Below, one piece after another: positions 15,743 through 23,689 of a stretch of 50,755 nucleotides of DNA. The notes under the pieces are model-generated. The model was not told the DNA's origin. It was given only the letters and a program-made list of their open reading frames with translations, and searched no databases. A program made the translations under genes and the position numbers. Within the stretch, counting starts at the first letter, position 1. Each line of letters starts with the position of its first letter. The stretch is from an uncultured Spirochaetota bacterium (lineage in GTDB: Bacteria > Spirochaetota > Spirochaetia > Treponematales > UBA12059). The stretch lies in contig CALMRC010000170.1 in assembly GCA_937873275.1 (NCBI GenBank), positions 1-50,755 of the forward strand, written 5' to 3'.

Positions 15743-17433
15743 CAGTGGCCGCCCCCGGAGACGCAGGCGGAATGGCAGGCCGAGTGGCAGGCGGAATGGC
15801 AGGCGCTGTGGCACGCGGAGTGGCATGCGTCGTGGCAGGCGTTGTGGCAGGCCGAGTGGCAGGCGGACACGGTGCCCACGTCGGGGGGGGTGAAGCAGCC
15901 GGAGAAGCAGGAGGCGCTCCGCATGAAGTCCGCGTACCCCGTTCCCAGGTCCGCGGGCAGGCGCACGGTCCCGTAGTAGGCCGGACGGGAATGGACCATC
16001 CAGTACCCGTGCCAGTAGGGGTCGTAACCGGATCGGACGGCGGGGGCGCGCCCGGACTCCGCCTCGGCCTCCTCCCGGCCGGCCCGGGCCAGGCGGTCCC
16101 GGTAGAAGGCCCGGGTGGCCTCCAGGTCGCAGTCCCAGACCTTCTCCTGGAGGCGCTTGATGGCGTCCTCGAAGAAGTCCGCCATGAGGCCGGACAGGAC
16201 GCGCCCTTCGGGATCGAAGGCGGCCAGGAAGAGCTCCTCGTACTCGCTCTCGGCCTTCCGGGCCGAGAGGATGCGGATCCTCAGGGGATCCGGATCCAGG
16301 ACCTCGAGGATGCCCTGGGCCTTGAGACCTTCCAGCATGATGGAGGCCACGCTGGCCAGGGGGAGTTCCAGGAGGAGGGCGGCCTCCACGGGATGGAGGT
16401 CCTCGGCGACCTTGCCGGGCACCTGGAAGGAGCCCTCCACCAGGCGGGGAGGCGTCCAGGCGTCCCCGGCCCAAGCGATGCCCTCCAGCACGGCGGCGGC
16501 GCGACGGTAGGCCCCGAGGCGCCGGGCGTACAGGAGCAGGGCCAGGACCGCGAGCCCGCCGAAGACCGGCGCCGCGATCCCGGGGCGGACGCCCCAGTAT
16601 TCCCGGGGGCCGACCCATGCGTAGGAGCCGCCGGGGGCCTCGTATCCGCTCCCGGCGTCTTCGGATACCGTCCCGCCCTCGGGCAGGTCCATCGGAAGGT
16701 AGTCCGCGGGGAAGTACAGGACCAGGTCCTGGGTTCCCCGGACCGGGACCTTCTCCTGGAAGAAGAGGAGGGTCAGGTAGTGCCGTCCGTCGGGCCCCGG
16801 GGAGCCGTAGTAGTCGATCCGATTCTCCTCGTTCACGTACCGCTCGGTCCGGAGGGGGACGGCCTTCTTCTCCTCCTCCGTGAGGGTCGGCCCGGACACC
16901 GTCACGGGCAGGACGACCCGGACGGTCCGGGAGTCCAGGGCCTGGTCCCACTGCACCGGGGCCCAGGTGATCCGGACCAGGTCCCCGAACTCCGGGCTGG
17001 TGGTCCTTCCGACCAGGTCCGCGGCGGCGAAGTCCCCCCCGTAGGTCAGGTTCCAGAAGGAGGTCCCTCCCGTCCGGCGGCCCCCCGCCAGGAGAACGTC
17101 GTACCGGCCGCCCCCCAGGTCCTTGATGTCCAGGCCCGTCCGGACGCCCCCGGGCAGGTCCGCCCAGCTGCGCTCGAAGTCCCAGACGGGGGCGAAGGAC
17201 TCGCCCTGGAAGTAGAAGCCCCCCAGGGTCCCGGAGGTCACGACCCATTCGAGCCGGTAGAAGACGGTCCCCTTCCCGTCCGGCCGGAGGCTGACGGTGA
17301 CGTCCACGGTGGCCACCCGGGATTCCAGGGCGGACGCCGAGGCGGCGGCGAGCAGGAGGACGCAGAGCGCCGCGGCGCGGAAGGAGAACCCGGCCCGGCC
17401 GGAGCGGCGGGACCGGCGGAGAATCGTCGTCAT
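15742..17433 (-). CDS. Membrane protein with C-terminal CHSA tetrapeptide repeats, candidate radical SAM substrate
   Basis: A 563-residue protein: signal peptide (1 to about 37), a beta-rich extracytoplasmic domain (about 38-284, DUF2207-like by general appearance), one membrane segment (about 285-303), and a cytoplasmic domain (about 304-480). A Tyr/Trp-rich stretch (YDPYWHGYWMVHSRPAYY) follows, then CFSGCF, and last a tail of nine four-residue units (523-557) with Cys at every fourth position, usually followed by His, ending SGGGH. The predicted topology leaves the tail in the cytoplasm, where the adjacent radical SAM enzyme could reach it. Start chosen by GGGAGGA and a 4-nt ATGA overlap with the preceding gene. 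I recall membrane proteins with low-complexity Cys/His/Gly tails being described (TIGR04222), but cannot check membership. Confidence 0.85.
   Translation of the reverse strand: MTTILRRSRRSGRAGFSFRAAALCVLLLAAASASALESRVATVDVTVSLRPDGKGTVFYRLEWVVTSGTLGGFYFQGESFAPVWDFERSWADLPGGVRTGLDIKDLGGGRYDVLLAGGRRTGGTSFWNLTYGGDFAAADLVGRTTSPEFGDLVRITWAPVQWDQALDSRTVRVVLPVTVSGPTLTEEEKKAVPLRTERYVNEENRIDYYGSPGPDGRHYLTLLFFQEKVPVRGTQDLVLYFPADYLPMDLPEGGTVSEDAGSGYEAPGGSYAWVGPREYWGVRPGIAAPVFGGLAVLALLLYARRLGAYRRAAAVLEGIAWAGDAWTPPRLVEGSFQVPGKVAEDLHPVEAALLLELPLASVASIMLEGLKAQGILEVLDPDPLRIRILSARKAESEYEELFLAAFDPEGRVLSGLMADFFEDAIKRLQEKVWDCDLEATRAFYRDRLARAGREEAEAESGRAPAVRSGYDPYWHGYWMVHSRPAYYGTVRLPADLGTGYADFMRSASCFSGCFTPPDVGTVSACHSACHNACHDACHSACHSACHSACHSACHSACVSGGGH
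15763..15870 (-). repeat. Nine 12-bp coding repeats (CHSA units)
   Basis: Tandem 12-bp units encode S-A-C-H with Ser replaced once by Asn and once by Asp. The units use TCC, TCG and AGC for Ser and three different Ala codons, so the peptide pattern is better conserved than the DNA, as expected if the protein sequence is under selection. Confidence 0.9.
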
Positions 17434-18053
17434 CGGAGTTCCTCCCGTATCGCCAGGGTGTCGCTTCCCCCCAGGCCCCCGTCCACGGACAGGCGGCGCT
17501 CCCGGACGTAGGCGGTCCGTTCCTTCAGGAAGGCCAGGGTCCGGGCCTTGGCTTCCGGGAAGGGATCCGCGTCCGGCAGGTCGAAGCGCCGCTCCGTGGC
17601 CGTGCCGTCCAGTTCCCGGAGGTAGGCGGTCAGGGCGGCCAGGACGTCCTGCGCCGCGTCGTCCGCCCGGGGATCCCGGGTACCTTCCCGGCGGCAGGCG
17701 TCCAGGTACTCCCCGAAGGCCAGGGCGAAGGCCGCGGAGGCCGAGGCGACCTCGGGATCCCGGATGCGCAGGGCGGCGATCCGGTCCCGGTCCTTCGAGG
17801 CCGCGGCGATTCCCGCGGCCCGGGAGGCGTCCAGGTCCCGGTCCCGTTCCCGCACCGCGGCCCGGGCTCCCGCGCCGGTGGCGAAGGCCGCGGCCGAGGC
17901 CGCCAGGAAGGCCCCCGCCCCGATCCCGACCGCCGCGGCCGCGGAGGCGCCGGCCAGCCCGATCCCGACCCCCGCCGCCGCGGAGAGGGCAAGGGCGCCC
18001 ATTCCCACCGGGGAACGGACGTACCATCTTAGGAAATCCCGGGTACTCGTCAT
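17430..18053 (-). CDS. Unrecognised protein with glycine/alanine-rich membrane hairpin, first gene of the CHSA cassette
   Basis: A 207-residue protein. Residues about 12-65 form two closely spaced Ala/Gly-rich hydrophobic segments, then a charged, mostly helical soluble domain (about 70-207) with RERDRDLDAS and a Leu-rich helix. No family recognised; a remote resemblance to XpaC-like proteins is only an impression. It ends in an ATGA overlap with the CHSA-repeat protein gene, so it is part of the same translational unit. The start is uncertain: ATG at MTSTRDFL is preferred, while a TTG 12 codons upstream is possible; neither has a convincing Shine-Dalgarno. The 63-nt gap to the GNAT gene holds no clear promoter. 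Confidence 0.65.
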   Translation of the reverse strand: MTSTRDFLRWYVRSPVGMGALALSAAAGVGIGLAGASAAAAVGIGAGAFLAASAAAFATGAGARAAVRERDRDLDASRAAGIAAASKDRDRIAALRIRDPEVASASAAFALAFGEYLDACRREGTRDPRADDAAQDVLAALTAYLRELDGTATERRFDLPDADPFPEAKARTLAFLKERTAYVRERRLSVDGGLGGSDTLAIREELR

Positions 18054-18116
18054 GGCTAGGAGGGTACTACGCCTCGGGGCGGACCGCAAGTGTTGAGGCG
18101 GGACGTCGGGAGCCGT

Positions 18117-18704
18117 TCAAGCGCCCGTGGACAACTCCTTCTCGAACCGGTACTCGTCGCTCGGGGCGCCGCGGAAGAAATCCGCGTTCCGCCGCAGGCT
18201 CGCGCAGCGGAATCCCAGGCGGACCGCCAGCCGGATCGAGGGGGCGTTCCGGGTATCGATTTCCGCGAACGCCCTCCGCACCCCGCACCTCGTCGCGAGG
18301 TGACCGAGGAGGGCTCGGCATCCCTCGGTCGCGTACCCCGATCCCTGGAATTCCGGGAATACGACGTACGCGATCCCCGCCGTATCCGGGGGATACACCG
18401 TGGCTTGAATCCACCCGACGTAGACCCCGGTCTCGGTCTCCCGAAGAACCCAGTTCAGCCATCCCTCGGATCCGTCGTCCGGGCCCCCGACGGAAATACG
18501 CCGGAACCAGGAGCGCAGGTCCTCCACGGATCGCCGGGGATTGGCGGGCAGATAGGTATAGATCCGGTCGTCCAGGAACCTCCCGGACAGGGTATCCGCA
18601 TGGCTTTCTTCCAGCCATTCGTACGTCAACCGTTCCGACCGGGGGAGGTCCCGGGAACGGGATCCCGGGGGAATTCCGGGACCGGGCGATCCGGTTCCCG
18701 TCAA
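18117..18704 (-). CDS. GNAT-family N-acetyltransferase (RimJ/RimL-like)
   Basis: About 195 residues if started at a TTG that forms a TTGA overlap with the OmpA-type gene; a second TTG begins at LTYEWLEE. The core is RimJ/L-like: ERLTYEWLEESHADTL at the N-terminus, YVGWIQATV in strand 4, and the acetyl-CoA loop region FPEFQGSGYATEGCRALLGHL, then NAPSIRLAVRLGFR. It would transfer acetyl from acetyl-CoA to an amine on a protein or small molecule. The substrate is not predictable. It is the last gene of the run that includes pgeF-like and OmpA-type genes. The N-terminus should be treated as unresolved. Confidence 0.82.
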   Translation of the reverse strand: MTGTGSPGPGIPPGSRSRDLPRSERLTYEWLEESHADTLSGRFLDDRIYTYLPANPRRSVEDLRSWFRRISVGGPDDGSEGWLNWVLRETETGVYVGWIQATVYPPDTAGIAYVVFPEFQGSGYATEGCRALLGHLATRCGVRRAFAEIDTRNAPSIRLAVRLGFRCASLRRNADFFRGAPSDEYRFEKELSTGA

Positions 18705-20197
18705 TTGAGCACCGTGATCTCCACCCGGCGGTTCCGGGCGCGGTTCGCCTCGGTGTCGTTCGGCGCGACCGGACGCTCCGCCCCGAAACCCCGGAAGAGG
18801 AACCGGGAGGCCGGGATGCCCCGGGCGACGAGCTCGTCCACGACCCGCTTGGCCCGGGCTACGGAGAGCTCCTTCTGCCCCGCGGGATTGCCCACGTCCG
18901 CGGTGTGCCCGGTCACCAGGAAGGTCCTCTCCCCGGGTACGGCCTTCAGGGCCGCGGCGATCCCGTCCAGCCGGCCCTTCTCCTCGGGCAAAAGGGCGTC
19001 CCGGTCGGGCACGAAGCGGAGCCCGAAGGCCACCAGGGTCGGTCCCTCGGGCCGGTCCTCCAGGGTTATCCCCGAGGCGGGATCCAGGGCCGGCGCGCCC
19101 GGCGACAGGACGCCCGGCGTGCCCGCGCCCAGGAGCCCGGAGGGGGCGGAGGCCGCCGGTCCGCTCCCGGGGGTCGGCCCGGTCGACGTGTTCCCGGGGG
19201 GAGCGGCCGGTCCCGCCGGCGGGGCGACGGTCCCGGGGGGTCCCGCCGGGCCGGAGGCCGGCGACGGTCCGACCGTCGCCGGGGCGGCCGCCGCGGGGGC
19301 GCCCTCCCCTCCTCCCGCCAGCGCGGCCCGGAGCGCACCGGACGCGGGGTCCGCGGTTCTCGGGATCGCGGCGTCGAAGAAGGTCAGGGTGAAGCCCCGG
19401 TGCCGGAGGGAGGGCCCGGAGCCGAACCGGAAGGTCTCGTCCAGGCGGTCCCGGATTAGCACGGGTCGGCCGGTATCCGAGCGCACCAGGATGTCCGCGT
19501 CGTGGGTGCCCTGGGCTTCCAGGAGGCTCGGGTCCCCCTTGGGATCCTGGCCGGCCCGGTACCGGACCGCGAACTTGGCGAAGATGCGCCGCACCGGGAT
19601 CCCCTTGTAGGTCTCCTCCCCCCGGTACTCGTATTCCGCCAGGATCCGGGTCCGGGTGGGGATCCCGGAATTCCGGGGGTCCACGACCCGGACGCCTTCC
19701 GCGGTCCAGCGGTCCCCGGGGGAGACGGGGCCCGACGGGAAGGCGGGGAAGCCCCGCAGGCCCGGGAAGCCGTTGTCCACGGTCATCCGCAGGGACCCGT
19801 CCGGTCCCATGCGGAAGGCCGCGGGGACCTGGTCGTCCACCCTTCGGGACGCGGCGCTCATGTCCCGGAGGGTCTCCTCGAAGACCAGGAAGTCCCCCGT
19901 CCAGAGGGCGTCCCGGGAGGGGCCCTCGGGTTCCAGGCGGCCCCGGACCTCCCGGTAGACGTGTCCCAGGTAGCGTCCGTCCTCGTAGCGGGACCAGTCG
20001 GACTTCTCGGTGACCACGTAGGAGTCGCTCCCGGAGTAGGCCAGGAGGACGGGTTGGGCGAGGCAGGGAACCGCCGCCGCGGCCGCGAGGGCGGCCAGGA
20101 CGGCGCGGACGATCCCGGGCCGCGGCCGGAAGCACGGACTGCGAACCGGGAGGACCGCCCGCGCGGCCCGGACCGGGGAACGGTCCGGAGGTCTCAC
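18701..20197 (-). CDS. OmpA-family peptidoglycan-associated outer-membrane or periplasmic protein
   Basis: A 498-residue protein: signal sequence with an unusually long basic lead (about 1-47), a unique N-terminal domain (about 48-265), a long Pro/Gly/Ala-rich linker (about 290-375), and a C-terminal OmpA domain (about 380-498; VTGHTADVGN and NRARNRRVEI are the peptidoglycan-binding motifs). It should anchor to the cell wall. The GTG start overlaps the stop of the laccase-domain gene (GTGA), so translation is coupled; no ATG lies between this and the signal core. The low-complexity linker is the most GC-rich part of the gene. The N-terminal domain is not recognised. Confidence 0.87.
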   Translation of the reverse strand: MRPPDRSPVRAARAVLPVRSPCFRPRPGIVRAVLAALAAAAAVPCLAQPVLLAYSGSDSYVVTEKSDWSRYEDGRYLGHVYREVRGRLEPEGPSRDALWTGDFLVFEETLRDMSAASRRVDDQVPAAFRMGPDGSLRMTVDNGFPGLRGFPAFPSGPVSPGDRWTAEGVRVVDPRNSGIPTRTRILAEYEYRGEETYKGIPVRRIFAKFAVRYRAGQDPKGDPSLLEAQGTHDADILVRSDTGRPVLIRDRLDETFRFGSGPSLRHRGFTLTFFDAAIPRTADPASGALRAALAGGGEGAPAAAAPATVGPSPASGPAGPPGTVAPPAGPAAPPGNTSTGPTPGSGPAASAPSGLLGAGTPGVLSPGAPALDPASGITLEDRPEGPTLVAFGLRFVPDRDALLPEEKGRLDGIAAALKAVPGERTFLVTGHTADVGNPAGQKELSVARAKRVVDELVARGIPASRFLFRGFGAERPVAPNDTEANRARNRRVEITVLN

Positions 20198-20955
20198 GCC
20201 GCGTCCCGGCCCGGAAGGCCGTAGACGGCGGCGGCGACCATGCGGGTGAAGCGCTCCGGTCCCTCCCGCCGGAAGGAGCCGAGGTCCCCGTCGCAGGAGG
20301 TGCAGCCGGCGATGCGGGTCACGGACCGGAGGCCCAGGGCCCGGGCGATGCCCAGGTTGGCGGCCCCCAGGTCCAGTCTCCACGCCCCGTCCTCGAAGCG
20401 GGCGGCCTCGGGACCGAACTCGGCCCGGAAGACCCGGGCCCGCTCCTCGGGGACCCGGTAACAGCAGGGCCCGATGGCGGGGCCCAGGAAGGCGTCGATC
20501 TCGGAGGGGAGGGCTCCGTACCGCTCCCCGAGGCCCCGCACCGCGGCCGCCAGGATGCCCGTGCCCTGCCAGCCGGAATGGAGGATGCCGTAGGCCCCGC
20601 CGGCGGCGTGGCGGATCCAGATGGGCATGCAGTCCGCCACGGTCACCGTGGGAACCCAGGGGCCGGGCTCCACGATGATCCCGTCCGCCCGGACGCCCCG
20701 GAGCTCCTCGGGACCCTTGGGGAAGAGGACCGTCCGGGAATGGACGAGCTCCACCGCCAGGACCCGGCCGGGCTCGATCCCCCGGTCCCGGAAGAATCCT
20801 TCCCGCAGGGGGTTCGGCTGGTCGTGGAGGAAACGCATGGATCCCAGGGGCCGCAGGGAAAGCAGGGCCCAGGGGGCTCCGGGATCCGCTCCCAGGGGAA
20901 ATCGGGCGACGCCGCCGGACCGGACCGAGTCGAGGGATAGTTCCGTGTAGGTCAC
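20194..20955 (-). CDS. pgeF: PgeF/YfiH-like laccase-domain protein (peptidoglycan editing factor)
   Basis: A 253-residue protein of the multi-copper polyphenol oxidoreductase (DUF152) family. Members of the family act as purine nucleosidases or correct mis-incorporated amino acids in peptidoglycan precursors (E. coli PgeF). Motifs: VTVADCMPIWI and GILHSGWQGTG, with the conserved Cys/His metal ligands, and IGPCCYRV. The GTG start overlaps the upstream stop by GTGA and the stop overlaps the OmpA gene in the same way. Being coupled to a peptidoglycan-binding OmpA-type protein fits an envelope role. Symbol assigned by similarity only. Confidence 0.88.
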   Translation of the reverse strand: MTYTELSLDSVRSGGVARFPLGADPGAPWALLSLRPLGSMRFLHDQPNPLREGFFRDRGIEPGRVLAVELVHSRTVLFPKGPEELRGVRADGIIVEPGPWVPTVTVADCMPIWIRHAAGGAYGILHSGWQGTGILAAAVRGLGERYGALPSEIDAFLGPAIGPCCYRVPEERARVFRAEFGPEAARFEDGAWRLDLGAANLGIARALGLRSVTRIAGCTSCDGDLGSFRREGPERFTRMVAAAVYGLPGRDAA

Positions 20956-22667
20956 GCAGGATCCCGGGTCATTCCCAGCTTCTCGAGCTCCTCCAGGAAG
21001 TGGACCGCCCGCTCCAGGCGGTTCTTGATGGAATCCAGGTTCCGCAGGAATTCCTTGTTGCCCTTGCCCTCGATGTAGGAGAGGTTGGACAGGGAGTCGT
21101 ACCGGCCGCCGGCCTCCCCCTTGAGCAGGCCTTTCAGGATGGCCTGCATCCGCTTCATCGCCTCCCGGCTTCGGTTCAGCAGGGCTTCGGCTTCCCCGTT
21201 CGCCCCCTGGAGGGCCGCCTGCACCTTCCGGCGCTTGATGGGGAGGGAGACCAGTTCCTCCCGGGCCTGGATCCACGCGGCGCCCAGATCCCCCCCGGGA
21301 CCCAGCCGGCCGTCCAGGCCGGACAGGGCGTCCGGTATCTGGAGGAGCTCGTTGTAGGCGTCCGTGTACTCCACCCGGTTGTCCTTCTTGTAGAACTCCC
21401 CCTCGATGAGGAGGATCTTGAGAACCCGGTTCATCTCGGGCACGAACAGGCGCTCGTAGAAGGCCGAAAGGAAGGCGAGGGCCTTCTCGAGCCGGATCGG
21501 CGGGCTTCCCTCCTTGCCTTCCTCGGAGATGTACCCGAACCGGACCGGCTCCGCGGATCCCAGGAAGCCCGCGATGTCGGACTGAAGGTCCTGCATCCTC
21601 CGGGCCGTTCCGTAGAGGGAGAGCTGCTTGTCGATCCGCTCCTTCCAGAACCCCTTGTAGATCGCGAACCAGTCCTCCCCGCCCGCGAGTTCCCGGGGCC
21701 GGTAGTTGGGATCCTCCATCACCACCCGAAGGATCTCGTGGAGGGGCACCCGGGCGTTGAAGGACCGGATCCGGGACAGGGCCTCCTCCACCCGGGTCAG
21801 CTGGGCCTTCAGGGCCTCCTCGGCGTCGAAGTCCGGATTCTCCATGTCCTCCCGCATCTGGAAGACCAGGAGGGATTCCATGAGCTTCAGGGACGGCGGG
21901 GAGGCCATGGAGTAGAGGATGTCCGCGAGCTCCGACATGAGGTCCCGGGCGGTGACGAAGGGGCTTTCCTGGGCGCCCGTGATCCCCTCCTCGAAGCAGG
22001 AGAAGAGGCGGTCGTAGAGGAATCCCGCCACCCGCTTCAGGAAGGCCAGGCTCCGGACGTCGACGTACATCCTCCGGCGGCTCTCCTCGGGCATCGAGGA
22101 GAGGATGCCGTCGAAAGCCGACCAGACGGCGGCCCGGATCTCCGTCTCCCCCGCCAGGGAGTTGGTCTGGGCGAAGAGGAAGGGATCCGTCTCGGTGAGA
22201 AGCCTCTGGTGCTGTTCCTCCAGTTCCAGGGAGGCCAGGAAGGCGTAGAAGGCTCCCTTGTCCTTTTCGATCGTCCTATCCAGGAGGTCGTAGAAGAACC
22301 GGGCCCCGTCCCGAAGATCCCGGAGCTCGGCGAGCATCCGGTTCAGGAAAACCCGCCGGGAGTAGGACACCAGGCCCGGGCTTCCCAGCTCGATCCGGCG
22401 CGACAGGTGCTTGAGAAGGAGCTCCTTGACCAGCTCGTCCCGGGGCTTTCCGGAAAAGATCCTCCGGATCAGGATGACCAGCCGGGCCAGGGGGTTGAGC
22501 TCCCGGTACTGGGTGGAGTAGTCGACCGGGGGCTCCCGGACGGTCTCCGGCCGGAACATGGGCTCGTCGGAAACCTCCGCCGTCCCCCGGATCCGGGTGA
22601 GGATGTCCCGCCGCTCCTCCCGGGAGAGGCCCCGCACCAGGCGGTCGAAGGTCGAGGGTTCGCTCAT
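20952..22667 (-). CDS. Large conserved-type helical protein, unknown function (possibly DUF5312)
   Basis: A 571-residue, almost entirely alpha-helical, charged protein without signal peptide or membrane segments apart from a moderately hydrophobic stretch near 60-72 (NPLARLVILIRRIF). It starts with a short N-terminal motif (FDRLVRGLSREERRDILTRI) and ends in coiled-coil-like helices (about 500-565). I believe treponemes carry a protein of this kind labelled DUF5312, but this is recall, not a search. It sits between a pseudouridine synthase (12 nt upstream) and pgeF (GTGA overlap). Function unknown. Confidence 0.8.
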   Translation of the reverse strand: MSEPSTFDRLVRGLSREERRDILTRIRGTAEVSDEPMFRPETVREPPVDYSTQYRELNPLARLVILIRRIFSGKPRDELVKELLLKHLSRRIELGSPGLVSYSRRVFLNRMLAELRDLRDGARFFYDLLDRTIEKDKGAFYAFLASLELEEQHQRLLTETDPFLFAQTNSLAGETEIRAAVWSAFDGILSSMPEESRRRMYVDVRSLAFLKRVAGFLYDRLFSCFEEGITGAQESPFVTARDLMSELADILYSMASPPSLKLMESLLVFQMREDMENPDFDAEEALKAQLTRVEEALSRIRSFNARVPLHEILRVVMEDPNYRPRELAGGEDWFAIYKGFWKERIDKQLSLYGTARRMQDLQSDIAGFLGSAEPVRFGYISEEGKEGSPPIRLEKALAFLSAFYERLFVPEMNRVLKILLIEGEFYKKDNRVEYTDAYNELLQIPDALSGLDGRLGPGGDLGAAWIQAREELVSLPIKRRKVQAALQGANGEAEALLNRSREAMKRMQAILKGLLKGEAGGRYDSLSNLSYIEGKGNKEFLRNLDSIKNRLERAVHFLEELEKLGMTRDPA

Positions 22668-22679
22668 ACTCTTAGTATC

Positions 22680-23585
22680 CTACTCCATGCCCCGGCCCGG
22701 CGCAATCTCCGCAACCCGGATGCGTACCCCCGTACCGGGACGGGGAAACTCCAGGGACGCCGCGTGCAGGGCCAGCCGGTCCCCTTCCGCGCCCCCGTAG
22801 AGGACGTCCCCGTCCAGGGGCAGGCCGATCCAGGCCAGGTGGGACCGGACCTGGTGCCGGAAGCCCCGGGCCAGGGAGACCCGGAGCTCCAGGGAGGGAC
22901 CCGACCGGCGGGCCTCCCGGATGTCGGTGCGGTAAACCTCGGTGCCCCAGGCGCCCCGAGCCCGGCCCGGATCCCCGTCGGCGGCCCCCGCCGGGGGCGC
23001 GCAGGCGACCCGGGCGGCCCCGGGCCCGAAGGGACGGAACCGGCCGGCCACGAAGACCCGACGTCCCGCGTCCAGGTCGGCGGCCAGGAGGGCTCGGAGG
23101 CTCTCGACGGAATCCGGTCCGCCCGGTACCGGGTCGTCCGTACCGTCGACCGCGGCGTCCAGGAATCGCACCCAGGCTTCCGGGTCCACACCCTCCGGTG
23201 CGGCTCGTGGTGGCCGGGAACCCGGGAGCCCCGACCGGGAAGGCCGGGCCCGGAGGATGTAATCCTTGCGGAAGAGTCCCTCGGCGGCCGCCGCGGTCAG
23301 GGCCCGGAAAGCCTCCTCGGTGCGGGCGAACAGGACGAGGCCCGAGGTCTCCCGGTCCAGGCGGTGCAGGAGCCCCCCCTCCCCCCGGTTCCGGCCGCGG
23401 ATCTCGCGAATCTCCGGGTACCGTTCGAAGACCCAGGACGCGAGGTCGGGAAAGGCCGGGTCACGCGTCCCGGGGGCGGCCGGGGCGGTGTGCATTCCCG
23501 CGGGCTTGGAGACCACCAGGAAATCCGTATCCTCCCGGACGATCCGGGGATCCCCGCCCCGGGGAGGGAACATCGCCAGGTCCAT
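22680..23585 (-). CDS. RluA-family RNA pseudouridine synthase
   Basis: A 301-residue enzyme that isomerises specific uridines in rRNA or tRNA. The catalytic Asp is in HRLDRETSGLVLFA, and the N-terminal VVSKPAGMHTAPA region is typical. No S4 domain is visible, so it is of the RluA/RluC-without-S4 kind. There is an insertion of about 60 residues in the middle (residues about 125-200, Pro/Gly/Ala-rich) relative to compact members. Divergent from the K+ channel gene. TTGACG-18-GATAGT precedes the ATG by five bases, another possible leaderless start, although GGGGGA could serve as ribosome site. Confidence 0.88.
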   Translation of the reverse strand: MDLAMFPPRGGDPRIVREDTDFLVVSKPAGMHTAPAAPGTRDPAFPDLASWVFERYPEIREIRGRNRGEGGLLHRLDRETSGLVLFARTEEAFRALTAAAAEGLFRKDYILRARPSRSGLPGSRPPRAAPEGVDPEAWVRFLDAAVDGTDDPVPGGPDSVESLRALLAADLDAGRRVFVAGRFRPFGPGAARVACAPPAGAADGDPGRARGAWGTEVYRTDIREARRSGPSLELRVSLARGFRHQVRSHLAWIGLPLDGDVLYGGAEGDRLALHAASLEFPRPGTGVRIRVAEIAPGRGME

Positions 23586-23689
23586 GGCCGACTATCCCCC
23601 GTCGGCCCGGCGGCCGTCAATCCCGCCGGAACGGGGCGGTCAACCGGGAACCGATATCCGCCGATAGAGTAAGAAGGAAACCATCCAGG

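Noticed and set aside
15763..15870. Zinc-finger or cytochrome haem-binding repeat
   Set aside because: Haem c sites need CXXCH and zinc fingers need paired C-X2-4-C/H-X-H spacing; here Cys recurs every four residues with directly following His (CH), so neither pattern fits, although metal binding in general cannot be excluded.
18117..20135. Long minus-strand frame joining the GNAT region to sequence under the OmpA gene
   Set aside because: The upstream part is Pro/Gly/Arg-rich noise overlapping the clearly coding OmpA frame; only the GNAT part shows family motifs.
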